Of a DNA stretch of 64,000 nucleotides, positions 46,477 through 58,439 are shown piece after piece. Numbering within the stretch: position 1 is the first letter of the stretch; every line of letters starts with the position of its first letter. The DNA lies in assembly GCA_941918925.1 (NCBI GenBank), contig OW799233.1, forward strand, positions 177,041,235 to 177,105,234, read 5' to 3'. The position numbers and the translations under genes are program-made. Origin of the DNA: Phyto melanocephala. Its lineage: Eukaryota > Arthropoda > Insecta > Diptera > Rhinophoridae. The notes beneath the pieces were generated by a model, which had not been told where the DNA came from, searched no databases, and worked only from the letters and a program-made list of their open reading frames with translations.

Positions 46477-48339
46477 TATACCCGCCACCAAAAAAATGGT
46501 GGGGGTATATTCATTTTGTCATTCCGTTTGTAACACATCGAAATATCCATTTTAGACCCCATAAAGTATATATATTCTGAATCGGGGTTTGATTTGATGA
46601 CGATCTAGCTATGTCCGTCCGTCTGTCCGTCTGTTGAAAGCACGATAGAGGTCGCACCGAAAAAGCTAGGGGGCTCAAATTTTGCCAGAATCTTTCTTAT
46701 AGACAAGGTTTGTTTGGTATTGAAAATTGGCTTAATCGGAATATTAGGAAGAGAGTTATAGCTCGAAAAGCAAGAGTAGGTCGAAAAAACCGTGTCCTTC
46801 GAACATCGAATAAAATGGAATTGTGTCCAAACGTATTATCGTAGCCTCATGAAACTCCGAATATATATTTCCTGAGTAAAACCAATATTTTTTGCCGAAA
46901 CTTATCTAAATTTATGCATTAGGAGAGGAGTTATCGATCAAAATGTACGAAAATTTATACCGCACAGTGTATTTTTCGGTATATTTAAACACAAAAACGT
47001 CATAAAAGCAACAAAATTGGATGTACGACTCTGAAATTTTGCAGACTTTGCTTCTTGGTGAAACGCTTTTTTGACACGGAAAATCAATGTGCCACGCCCA
47101 CTTTTACGCCCACCTCCCATATAACGTTTTACCTAAAATTCATATAATTTCTCTATTAATAAAGATTTTGGAATAACAAAGGACTATATTGAAATACCTT
47201 AGTTGTACTCATTAGCAAAAACAACTTTGACACGCCTACTATAACGCCCACTTTTCACGTTATCTACCATTAATGAAATTTAAAAGCTCATAAAACCGCC
47301 AAAATTAGAGGTATGATGATCAACTTTGCTACGTATATCCCACTAGCCAATGTCATTACTGTGCCGGAAAATTAAGATGCCACTCCCACTTTAACGCCTA
47401 CCTCCCATATATTATTCATGTAATTTCTCTATTCACAAAGTTTTTGGGAAAATAAAGGACTATATTGAAATATCTAATTTGTGTTTATTAGCAGAAACTT
47501 TATTGACACGCCTTCTTTAACGCCCACTTTCATTGAAAGACTACATTTGCAAAAGCATATCGAAGTTATAAAGGGTGGTTAAATTTTAAGGACCGATATT
47601 GAATTTAAATAAAACACAAATTATTTAGGATATTATAATTATTTCTTTTTGTAATTACAATATTTGTATGGTTCAATTATGTATTTAACAAAATATCGGC
47701 CAAATGCCCCCCCCCCCCCCATATCCTTGGCACCACTCCTCTATCTGATGGTCCAAATATTCAATGACAATGTTGATACTCTATTGTTGGGCATGATGAT
47801 GAGGCGACGTTGACTGCTCTTTTGCCACACTATCGCAAAAACCAGCAGTGGTTCCCACTTAACGAACTAAGAAGGCATTCACAGATTTTCTTACATTTTA
47901 TACAGACCTGTTTTGCAGAAATTTAAATATTTTTTACAATTCTCCCGATTGTGGACGAATTTGAACGATTATGTTGAGCAGAAGAATTACAAAGTGCACA
48001 AAATGCATTTTGATTTGAACGCCCATTTTTATAAAAAACCTGAATAACTTTAAAGCATTGCTCATTGGCGTATCTTTCCACGGATCAAATTTAAGAAGTT
48101 TGAGATTGAGAAATGTCAAGTTAAATGCAGAAAACAAATTTAAAGACTAGGTGTAGTTCACCTTCAACATGGGCCCTTAAAATTTAACCACCCTCTACAA
48201 AGAAAGTGATACATATTTTATTATAAAGAGATTATTCCATGATTAACAAAATAATAAATATTGTGCTTTAAATGTACACAAAATTGGTGGTGGGTATAAA
48301 AGATTCGGCACAGCCGTATATAGTGCTCTTACTTGTTTT
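46477..48339. mobile_element. Large (TA)n-core-(GTCY)n repeat, copy 1
   Basis: The left end TATACCCGCCACC...GGTGGGGGTATA can fold as a hairpin. The (TA)n-core-(GTCY)n unit follows: AAAGTATATATA, about 38 bp, then GTCCGTCCGTCTGTCCGTCT at about 46614-46633. The interior has about two units of a 288-bp family repeat (GTGCCACGCCCACTTTTACG near 47090). A DD41D MITE is nested at 47571-48195. The right end is GGTGGTGGGTATAAAAGATT then CGGCACAGCC and CTCTTACTTGTTTT. The TA/GTCY arrangement is that described for fly mini-me elements. No protein is encoded. Confidence 0.8.
47571..48195 (-). mobile_element. DD41D MITE nested in large repeat, copy 1
   Basis: The ends are AAGGGTGGTTAAATTTTAAG and, inverted, GAGGGTGGTTAAATTTTAAG, flanked by TA at 47569-47570 and 48196-48197. 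The interior matches the solo copy at 44903. A run of 14 C (47707-47720) stands where the solo copy has GGCCGCCGCG, probably a slippage expansion. No catalytic core remains. Confidence 0.88.
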
Positions 48340-51300
48340 TTATCCGACAAATATATTGATAAAAGCACACTGGTGGAACCGTCTTAGAACGACGTAAGGA
48401 TTCAGACTATATACTTTTAACTATTTTTAAGGATTTTTGATACGAAATGACAAAGATAGCTAAATGTTCTCTTTAAATCGGGCTTGTAATTTTTCTTCAT
48501 GTTAAACCTACAACATTTCTTTTAAATTTCGTAAGCAGTACAGACTTCATTCGCTTACCTTATTGTCGTATGGACACTCTAAAATTGTTTGCATGGGAAA
48601 ACGCAGTAAAGTTTGTCTTACATACTGCCTAATATTAAAGCAGTAGAAAAAGAAGAGAAGATTATTTCGTTAGTTATTTTTTCACAAAATGATTTCCCCT
48701 TAATTACTGCCACTTTTTCAGTAAACCGTTAGGCTTAATTCTTTTTTATCTTAATAAAACTTTATTTTTCTATCAGTGTATTGATTCTTATTCTATCACA
48801 TAATGAACGTACTTATACTTACACGTTCTAGTATGCATGTGGTTTGCTACAGATGTAGTAGTTGTTGTTGCATTTATTTTTTGTTTATTGTAAAGCTGCT
48901 GGGGCAGGCAACTAATTTAAATTAGTAGCACAATAATATACAAAAACAAGAAAATTTTCTATATGTATGAAGATTTTATAAAAATGTTTTTAATTTAGTT
49001 TTTGTTTCTGTAGTTTTTGCATTCTAAAAATATGTACGAGTTTGGAATGGCTTTGTTTTTTTTGCCAGTTGTTTTTAAACAAATTTTAATTATTAATAAG
49101 ATTGTGGTTGGGAAATACTCGTAAACTCTAATATACATACTTACATTCATGCATGCATATATGTACATATGTGTAGTAAAAATAATATATCCTTCTGCAT
49201 TTACCGCTCGTAAATGTAATACACTATGTGACTATGATTTCGCAACATAATTTTCATGTGTTGATTTGGTGTAACCCCAAGTCGTTTTTTGCATTTATAT
49301 GACTCTTTTTTTTTGGCAAGAATTCCGACTCTTGGTTACTTTTTTGTGACTTAATTTCATAAAATGTATAATAATATTTAGGATTTATTTTATTACATAA
49401 ACACACTTACATGCGCCGACATACATGTATACATATATTTGTGTATATTTTTGCTACTTGCAAGGATATGAGAGTACAGTGATGACAACTAAAAGATGTA
49501 CATCTTTAGTTTTTGGTTTAGAATATTTAGAAAATCTAAATAAAAAGTATAAAATTTTCCATTCGTTATTTAAATTTGTAATACACATAAACACATTCAA
49601 ATATTTACAGTATATTCTAGTTACTTTTATTACGCACTATACGAAATTGTTCATGTTACATATATCAGTATCAACTTAAACATACATTTATATGACTTCT
49701 GTGAGTTTAATATATTGTGGTTATAAAAATCTATGTACATTAGACGGTGCCAAAGAAAAGAAATTACTTTATTTACCCCATTGCAAGCTTATTTATATGA
49801 AATTATTTAATGCAATTACTATGAGAATCTAGAGAAACATTTGGCCTTACTATTTGAGATGTTTAAAATATTTAGGTGAATATGGTAGTGCTTCTAATAA
49901 TAATGCAGCGGTTGAAAGTATATTAGCAAACGAGTGTGTTGCCACCTAAATTTTTTTTATCATCCTATATCGGCCGTCAGAGCTTTGTGATATTTGAGAG
50001 ATGCCTAGTTCCTTTGATAACAGTGGGCATTTATTTTTATATATAAATTCATTTAAATGGGATACCGAAGCAGACCTTTTCCATAAGCATGTCATTTTTT
50101 GACCTCCTTTGTTCCGTAGTGATTACAAGGACACCGAAAAGTTATCACCGACCTCACTGAGTCCCGTTCCGCCACAGGTGTTTACTCAAGACTTTTATGA
50201 CTCCACATTGTAGACTGATGATTATATACAATCCTCATCACAGTGTCTTTCGTAATCACAAGTATTTGCCTCAGACAAATTTTTCCCATAGCACTTAGAT
50301 CTAATGTGTGGTTGTCTCCATCCATCTTTTCAGGTTCGATGATTCCATCAGTTGCAAGATTATTGCCCACACTATTTTATCTTATAGAGCAACTCTAGGT
50401 TCTGGTCCGCAAAAAGCTGCGAAAGCTCCTCTTCTCATTTCTGTGGGTAATTTTTATATCTGCAGGGTTTTCATTGCTTATACGTCACCAGCAAGCACAT
50501 TTTATTCCTGAAAAGAAAACAAAAAATTAATAAAAAAAACTATCAAAAAATACTGGTAATTTTCTAAAAATATTCCATCTTATGAAAGGATTGTGGATCC
50601 AATACATTTTACTAGCAAAAAATAAAATATACCCAAAACGTATCAAGCTTTGTTTTGAAGGTCTTACAAAACCTGTTTTTTTTCTCGCATATAAATTGTG
50701 TCGGTCTAATGTGCATGTGATGTATACATACATATATTTACACCAGTATGTATATGTGTAATTCTACTATTAATTATCCTTATAATAAAAATGTGGTTTT
50801 CAACTTAGCGCAAAGTTAATGTCCTTTCTATTACTCTCTACTTTTACCAAACAAAGTCGTAATAAAATTTTAGGTTCCACGAATGTAAATACATACACAT
50901 ATTCATACATTCATATGTATGTATGTACATTTAAAGATTTATTTTTTTTGTTGGTTGCCATTTGCTGCTACCGGTTTTATATCTTTTCCTACCAACAATA
51001 AAACAAAATTACATTTTTAGTATTTATTCAACATAAGCGTGTATTTGTATGCATGTTTGTGCGTTTATGTTTATTTTTATTGGTGTTCCTTTGACCTATA
51101 TGACCTTTATATGACTTACCTAGTTAAATGTACATTTGAATGCATGTGTGTGAGTGTGCATTTGTTAGAATATAGTATAAAACTCTTCTCCATATTTTTT
51201 GGGCCAAACAAATTTTTTTATTACAAATTTTTATGCATCACGCGCTTAATTACGTGCTCCATATGATGATGTTTATTTAATAGCACTTTTGTAGGTATGA

Positions 51301-51639
51301 AAAGCTACGCGTACCACCATGTTTAATTATGAAAAATTAAGAACATTAAGCAATTTACGCTAAACGGTATGAAATAGGTTTAACTAGTAAATTTTCTTTA
51401 ATAGCATGTGTAATATCTTTATGTAGATTCGAAAACTATGGACTCATGTTATTTGGTTGAGTTATTTATTTAAATAACATTTAAAGAGTTGAGCATATTT
51501 TTTTTGCTATATTCCGTACAACAATAAAATTTTAATACTCAAGTCTATTGTTTTGATTGATGTACATATGTGATGTTATTAAGAATGCTGAAGTCTAATA
51601 AACGCGTATTAAAACAATTCTTTTTTCATCTTTCTTGTA
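48340..51639. other. Intergenic DNA, no gene assigned
   Basis: Mostly AT-rich with many short TACATA/ATGTATG patches. Positions about 49950-50510 are richer in G+C and open on both strands: EPEKMDGDNHTLDLSAMGK on the reverse, YRATLGSGPQKAAKAPLLIS on the forward. No family was recognised, so they are not called as genes. Confidence 0.45.
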
Positions 51640-51770
51640 AACCGTCGCTGCTTTATACATATTCATTAAAACATTCTAGTTTCAATGACTCTGATGCATG
51701 GATTTAGTAATGACATGTAATATGTTGATTTTAATATTAAACAGATTGCGGTCTTGTGGGCATCGATTCC
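51640..51770. repeat. Diverged copy of the 53032-53159 segment
   Basis: Shares CATTCTAGTTTCAATGACTC, TGATGCATGGATTTA and the exact block ATATTAAACAGATTGCGGTC followed by TTGTGGGCATCGA with 53032-53159, with point differences between them. Confidence 0.8.
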
Positions 51771-51779
51771 AGCAGCTTT

Positions 51780-52190
51780 TTAGTTATTTCGGGGGAAATT
51801 TTTCGCCATTACTTCATTATGACCAATTTAAGAAAAATCTAGCTGGTAATTTCTCTGTTTCTTTTTTGGCGTTCTAGGTGATCCTACAAATGTTTGATGT
51901 AGTTGAGATTGGTTTTTCCATATAAAATTTTCTCTCATCGCTCAATAGCACATTATACAGAATATACAAGTACTTGAACATTTTTCGTATTTTAAGCAAA
52001 TTCTCGACATTGATTGATTAGCAATATATTCGGTTTTTTCTGGAAACTCGTCCTTACAGTCCATTTGCATAAGGGGCTCTACGTAATGTGCTGGTACTAT
52101 AAAATTTATCCTGAAATATTTTCGAATACCTTAACAGCACCTTCTGTTAGAATTTGTTAACTTTACGCAAAATGGACCGTATTTGATTAG
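51780..52190 (-). pseudogene. Possible Tc3-like transposase remnant
   Basis: Reverse reading at about 51910-51952 gives VLLSDERKFYMEKP, close to the FSDEKKFNLDGPDG block around the first catalytic Asp of Tc3-like transposases. Flanking reverse frames are broken and add little. No ends or further motifs were found. Confidence 0.4.
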
Positions 52191-52909
52191 TTCTTACTTT
52201 GGTTGGTCTTCTGAACTTGAAATATTTTTTTGTGCTTACATATCGTCGAGTTCAGTTAAGTGTTTTTTTACTAAATTTTCAGAAGAGCAGAAAAAACATT
52301 TCATTTTGTTACTTCATAGTATCAAACTTACGACTAGCGACTATTGTTTATTTCTGAACCAATCAAAATATCCTTAAACGGTTTGGTGAATAGATATTTT
52401 ACCAACAAAGGTTCAAAACAGTGCAATAAAAAAAATTTCGAAAATTGTCACATAAACGATATCGCCGGAGCAGCGACGATATTATTTATTATACAGGGCT
52501 GTGACTTCTTTCATTGTTGGAGCCAAGCTCACGCAATTATTTTACTTTTCGCAATATTTTAATACAGGCTTTCGAATATCCGAAGATCATGACACATGTT
52601 CATAGAATTTGAAGAACTTCCCGTTGGATCTGCTCGTGGCAAAGGCAAGGCTATAACTGTTATGACTGTTACTTGAAAATTCTTTATTACATGATATGCA
52701 CAATAGTTACACAATTTCTTTTGATTTTTTTATTGTTTATTTTTTATTGTAAAATAGTTGAAAAATAAAGATGTAAATATAACAGTTTAAGGCGTACAGT
52801 TTCTTTTAACGTTCACAATAATTTTATGTTTATATGTCAAGGCTTTAAATAAAGCCAAATACCTTACGTGGCTATGAATTCCAAATGCCCACTAGCGTGG
52901 TGAATATAC
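52191..52909. other. Intergenic DNA, no gene assigned
   Basis: Two overlapping frames (52183-52377, 52344-52562) show no recognisable domain. AT-rich otherwise. Confidence 0.4.
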
Positions 52910-53281
52910 ACTCTAGAAAATGCAATTGACCAAAAATTTTAGAAGAAATAATCTGCGGTCTCAATCTTTATGTCGTGGGTCAATATAAACGAACCATCGA
53001 TTTTTTTTTTCAATAGTATCTGAGCTTTAAGCAATCGTCACTACTTTATACGCATTCATAACAAAATTCTAGTATCAATGAGTCTGATGCATGGATTTAT
53101 TGACTTATTGACGATATATTGACTTTAATATTAAACAGATTGCGGTCTTGTGGGCATCGACTCTAGAAAATGCAATTGACCAAAAATTTTAGAAGAAATA
53201 ATCTGCGGTCTCAATCTTTATGTCGTGGGTCAATATAAACGAACCATCGATTTTTTTTTTCAATAGTATCTGAGCTTTAAG
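52910..53281 (+). repeat. Exact 122-bp direct duplication, 250 bp apart
   Basis: Positions 52910-53031 and 53160-53281 appear identical (begin ACTCTAGAAAATGCAATTGA, end CTGAGCTTTAAG, including the same T10 run). They are separated by 128 bp related to 51640-51770, so the structure is unit-spacer-unit, a recent tandem duplication that ended after 1.5 periods. Confidence 0.93.
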
Positions 53282-53800
53282 TGTCCAGTTAGAAACCCAG
53301 ACTAAATACTCAGGTCTTACCTATCCGGTAAAACGATTCCTTACATTTGACTTTAGACAGGCATAAAAATCTTTTTGCCTAATTGCCGCCATATCCAAAA
53401 CTAGGACAGTTTGCCCCGAATATATCCCGTAGGTTCACCACAAAAAGACTCCTGTTCAGTCAGTATATGATTAGCACCGCAATTTGAAAGGCAGACGGCA
53501 CGTTCAAAACTTTATTAACAGTTATTTTAACTCAATAAGAATTATCATTCTCATTAGTTAAGTAACGTATTATATTTAAAAATGCTTTAAATTTAAAAGC
53601 CCACTTAGCAAATACGAACGGTATTGTTCAGGGTCACCAGCATCTGATACAGGCTTAATTCGGTAGTAAAGTTTCTTGAACTGAAGTCTGCAGGAGTTCT
53701 TCACGTGCTTAAAGATATTAGCGATACTCTCGACTAATCTGATATTTATTCTATTTATTGGAAAACTAGAAAATTATTTACAAATAAAAAGGGTGCTTTT
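53282..53800. other. Unassigned higher-GC patch
   Basis: Around 53290-53520 the sequence is less AT-rich and reads partly open on the reverse strand, but stops interrupt it and no domain was recognised. It may be old retrotransposon sequence. Confidence 0.35.
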
Positions 53801-54420
53801 TATACCCGCCACCAAAAAAATGGTGGGGGTATATTCATTTTGTCATTCCGTTTGTAACACATCGAAATATCCATTTTAGACCCCATAAAGTATATATATT
53901 CTGAATCAGGGTTTGATTTGATGACGATCTAGCTATGTCCGTCCGTCTGTCCGTCTGTCCGTCTGTTGAAAGCACGATAGAGGTCGCACCGAAAAAGCTA
54001 GGGGGCTCAAATTTTGCCAGAATCTTTCTTATAGACAAGGTTTGTTTGGTATTGAAAATGGGCTAAATCGGAATATTAGGAAGAGAGTAATAGCTCGAAA
54101 AGCAAGAGTAGGTAAAAAAAACCGTGTCCTTCAAACATCGAATAAAATGGAATTGTGTCCAAACGCATTAACGTAGACTCATGAAACTTCGAATATATAT
54201 TTCCTGAGTTAAAACAATATTTTTCCCCGAAAATTATCTAAATCTATGCATTAGAAGAGGAGTTATCGATCAAAATGTACGAAAATTTATACCGCACAGT
54301 GTATTTTTCTGTATATTTAAAAACAAAAACGTCATAAAAGCAACAAAATTGGATGTACGACTCTGAAATTTTGCACACTTTGTTTTTAGGTGAGACGCTT
54401 TTTTGTAACGGAAAATCAAT

Positions 54421-55690
54421 GTGCCACGCCTACTTTTACGCCCACCTCCCATATAACGTTTTACCTAAAATTCATATAATTTCTCTATTAATAAAGATTT
54501 TGGAATAACAAAGGAATATATTGAAACACCTCAGTTGTACTCATTAGAAAAAATAACTTTGACACGCCTACTATAACGCCCACTTTTCACGTTATATACC
54601 GTTAATGAAATTTAAAAGCTCATAAAACCGCCAAAATTAGATGTATGATGATCAAATTTGCTACGTATATCTCCCTAGGCAATGTCATTACTGTGCCAGA
54701 AAATTAAGGTGCCACGCCCACTTTTACGCCCACCTCCCATATAACGATTTAACTAAAATTCATATAATTTCTCTACGAATAAAGATTTTGGAATAACAAA
54801 GGGCTATATTGAAACTCCTATGTTGTACTTATTCACAAAAATAATTTTGACACGCCTACTATAACGCCCACTTTTCACGTTATCTACCGTTAATGAAATT
54901 TAAAAGCTCATAAGACCGCCAAAATTAGAGGTATAATGATCAAATTTGCTAGGTATATCGCCCTAGGCAATGTCATTACTGTGTTAGAAAATTAAGGTGC
55001 CACGCCCACTTTTACGCCCACCTCCCATATAACGTTTTACCTAAAATTCATATAATTTCTCTATTAATAAAGATTTTGGAATAATATAGGGCTATATTGA
55101 AACGCCTAAGTTGTACTCATTCACATAAATAACTTTGACACGCCTACTATAACGCCCACTTTTCACGTTATCTACCGTTAATGAAATTTAAAAGCTCATA
55201 AAACCGCCAAAATAAAATACCTCTATAATGATTAAATTTGCTAGGTATATCCCCCTAGGCAATGTCATTAATGTTCCAGAAAATTAAGGTGCTATGCCCA
55301 CTTTTACGCCCACCTCCCATATAACGATTTACCTTAAATTCATATAATTTCTATATTAATAAAGATTTTGGAATAACAAAGGGCTATATTGAAATACCTA
55401 AGTTGTACTCATTCGCAAAACAACTTTAACACGCCTACTCTAACGCCCACTTTTCACGTTATCTACCGTTAATGAAATTTAAAAGCTCATAAAACCGCCA
55501 AAATTAGAGGTATAATGATCAAATTTGCTACGTATATCCTTCTAATCAATGTAATTGTTCTGCTAAAAAGTTGACGCCTACCTCCTATATAACGGTTTAT
55601 CTTAAATTCATGTAATTTCTCTATTGACAAAGTTTTTGGGAAAATAAAGGACTATATTGAAATATCTAAGTTGTATTTTTTAGCAGAAAC
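54421..55690. repeat. Internal tandem array, ~288-bp unit
   Basis: The landmark GTGCCACGCC(C/T)ACTTTTACG recurs at 54421, 54710, 54997 and 55289 (GTGCTATGCC), with a partial unit near 55571. The spacing is 282-292 bp. Each unit holds CACCTCCCATATAACG, ATTCATATAATTTCTCTA, GACACGCCTACTATAACGCC and AAAAGCTCATAAAACCGCC. Confidence 0.9.
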
Positions 55691-55773
55691 TTTATTGACA
55701 CGCCTACTTAAACGCCCACTTTCATTGAAAGACTACATTTACAAAAGCATTTTAGTAGCATATCGAAGTTATA

Positions 55774-56391
55774 AAGGGTGGTTAAATTTTAAGGACCGAT
55801 GTTGAATTTAAATAAAACACAAATTATTTAAGAAATTATTATCATTTCTTTTTGTAATTATAATATTTGTATGGTTCAATTATGTATTTAACAAAATATC
55901 GGCCAAATGGCCCCCCCATCCTTGGCGCCACTCCTCTATCTGATGGTCCAAATTTTCAATGACAATGTTGATGCTCAATTGTTGGGCATGATGATGAGTC
56001 GAGGTTGACTGCTCTTTTGCCACACTATCGCAAAAAAACGCCACTGGTGCCCATTCAACGAACTAAGATGGCATTCACAGATGTTTTCACACTTCATACA
56101 GACCTGCTTTGCAGACATTTAAATATTTTTTACAATTCTCACGATTGTGGACGAATTCTAACGATTATGTTGACCAAAAGAATCACGAAGTGCACGAAAT
56201 GGATTTTGATTTGAACGCCCATTTTTATAAAAAACCTGAATAACTTTAAAGCGTTGCTCATTTGCGTATCTTTCCACGGATCAAATTGAGTAAGTTTGAG
56301 ATTTAGAAATGTCAAATAAAATGCAGAAAACAAATTTAAAGACTAGGTGTAGTTCACCTTCAATATGGGCCCTTAAAATTTAACCACCCTC
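55774..56391 (-). mobile_element. DD41D MITE nested in large repeat, copy 2
   Basis: Same ends and same insertion point in the host repeat as 47571-48195. The left TA is at 55772-55773; the right dinucleotide is TT, not TA, a point change since duplication. It keeps the reverse-strand N-terminal helix-turn-helix debris and lacks the catalytic core. Confidence 0.88.
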
Positions 56392-56539
56392 TTCAAAGAA
56401 AGTGATACATATTTTATTATAAAGAGATTATTTCATAATGATTAACAAAATAATAAATATTGTGCTTTAAATGTACACAAAATTGGTGGTGGGTATAAAA
56501 GATTCGGCACAGCCGAATATAGTGCTCTTACTTGTTTTT

Positions 56540-57061
56540 ATTCAAATCATTACATTAAGCACCTGGTTTTGATGTCTGCTGGTGAGCTATTGGAAAGTTA
56601 TGTTTTCGACTACTTTTTGAACATTTTGGGATGGTTTTATGTTGTTAATTAGTAGTTCGGATGGTCAGTCAAATGCAAAAGGTACGTAGGCAGGGTTGTA
56701 TTTTTGAACTGAATCATGATTCTTGAACTTTAAGCATGAGTCTATTTATGATAAAATTATAGAGAAATCAATTTCAATAGTGCTGCCAGATCTAAAAATG
56801 GAACCTGAGAAAAACACCTCCTCAAATATCAATGATAAGTTAACAAATTTGATGCTAGTTTAACTAAAAACCAGCCTAGTTTAATACTTATTAATCAACT
56901 TTATTTTTTAAGCTGCCACTTACTGCTTACTATGATGACTCTATGGCTCATTTTTGCAATGTTTAATGACAGTTCATATGACTTCTAAAATTAAGAGAAA
57001 AGCGCTTTATCGAAAACATTTATAATTTCGAGAAAATACTTCGTATTAAAATTGTATAAAG
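56540..57061. other. Intergenic DNA, no gene seen
   Basis: AT-rich spacer between copy 2 of the large repeat and the reverse-strand gene relic. Confidence 0.5.
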
Positions 57062-58090
57062 TTAAAAATATGTATTTTTATCTTCTGGATGACGTTGAAT
57101 AGTTTGATGCTTTCTATTTAAGGGCCTGAGTGAGTGTGTGGGTGCTTGATGATAATGGTAGATAACTATGTTTATCCGTATGTTCGCACGCACAAATTGC
57201 CTAATGTGTGAGAGTGTGCAGTTGGCTGCAGTTGTGTATGATTTTTGTCGTTGATGATGCTGATGATGGAAATGTTGACAAACTATTTCCATTTACAATT
57301 AGTTTAATGTGTACTTGTTGTTGTATTACTGCTGATGCTGTTTGGTTTGTTATTGCGCTGGTTGAAATGTTGGTTGATTCGTAGGTGTGAATATGGTATT
57401 GTTGCTGATTGCTGTTGTTCCTGTTGGTGTTTAGTGCTGTTAACAAAATTGTCATTATTTTCTATCATTCACCACATTTGCCAATTTGAAAAGTTTCTGT
57501 GACAGCTGTTGCTCCTGTATTTCCAATTTAACCGGTTATGTTGTCAGTATTATTGTAATTGCTAATAGCATTGTATTTGTTTTATTCCTGCTCGATGGAA
57601 TGGATGGTTCGAAGCTGCGTATAGACTAAATTTGTCTGACGCTATTGATCTTGACGATTTTGTGGTTGATTTACACCATTTGTTTAGAGCTGGTATTGTG
57701 TTTTTATGCTGCTGTCCTGCTACTGTTCTGTTGTGCAAGTTTTTATGTTGTAGTTATTTTTGTTGTACACCTTATGTTTTTATTGTTGTAATATTCTAAA
57801 TTCTAAAATTGTTGTTTTCTACTTTTGTTCTTCTATCTAAGAGTACCATTCAGTATTGTGTTTATTATGCTGTTGTTGTTGTCATTTCATACCAACACAA
57901 TATTTATGTTGTTGATACAACATTTAAATATTCCTTTTCTTCATCATTTCATTGCTTTTCCCTGAAAGTGTCTGTATGGATGTTGGTGTCTGCATGTTGA
58001 GTTGTGGCTGTATCAGTTGTATCTTGCTGTTGATTTATGGGACTTTGTTGAACTTGTTGGCTTGTGTTTGTCTTATTGTTTATAGTCTTG
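57062..58090 (-). pseudogene. Degenerate inverted relative of the gene at 62689
   Basis: Reverse-strand reading gives, in order, a Gln/Thr-rich start (INQQQDTTDTATTQHADTN at about 57970-58045), NGVNQPQNRQDQ near 57645-57682, and EQQLSQKLFKLANVVNDRK near 57460-57515 followed by two stops. IQQQVHIKLIVNGNSLSTFP follows near 57275-57335. The gene at 62689 has NGVNQPHNHQNQ, KQQLSQLHFKLLNVANRR and LIINGNSLSTFP in the same order. In-frame stops separate the blocks and the RNKR site is lost, so it looks like a dead duplicate. A remodelled paralogue with introns cannot be excluded. No splice sites were found to rescue the frame. Confidence 0.72.
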
Positions 58091-58439
58091 TGCAGTATTT
58101 CTAACACATGATTACTTAGCCAGTGTATTATCGATGATATATTGCCGGCAGACTGTTCGAAATTAACTAGCCCTTATACTTTATATTCAAAACAGACAGT
58201 AGTGACTTTTACCATTTTATTTATAGATTTTTAAACAGTTTAAATAGCATATAATCGAGAATTTTTTATGAACCATATAATTATTTGGGGATATCATAAA
58301 GGAAATTTGCACTTGCTCTATAAACTCTTAAGTTATTTAACATAAATTAAAATGAAGTTGAATAATTTTTAATAGTAGAGAGGAAGAACGTGAATGGGAA
58401 CTTTAAAATGTACCACGCAAAATCTTGAACTAGTTGGTA
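58091..58439. other. Intergenic DNA, no gene seen
   Basis: AT-rich spacer with nothing recognisable. Confidence 0.5.

Larger units (their letters stand above)
53801..56539. mobile_element. Large (TA)n-core-(GTCY)n repeat, copy 2
   Basis: Nearly the same ends as copy 1 (TATACCCGCCACC...; right CGGCACAGCCGAATATAGTG, CTCTTACTTGTTTT), with an extra GTCCGTCT unit in the (GTCY)n stretch at about 53938-53965. It is 0.88 kb longer than copy 1, largely because the internal 288-bp unit is present four to five times. It carries the same MITE at the same position (55774-56391). Confidence 0.85.

Noticed and set aside
53290..53520. Possible coding relic on the reverse strand
   Set aside because: Interrupted by stops and without recognisable motif.
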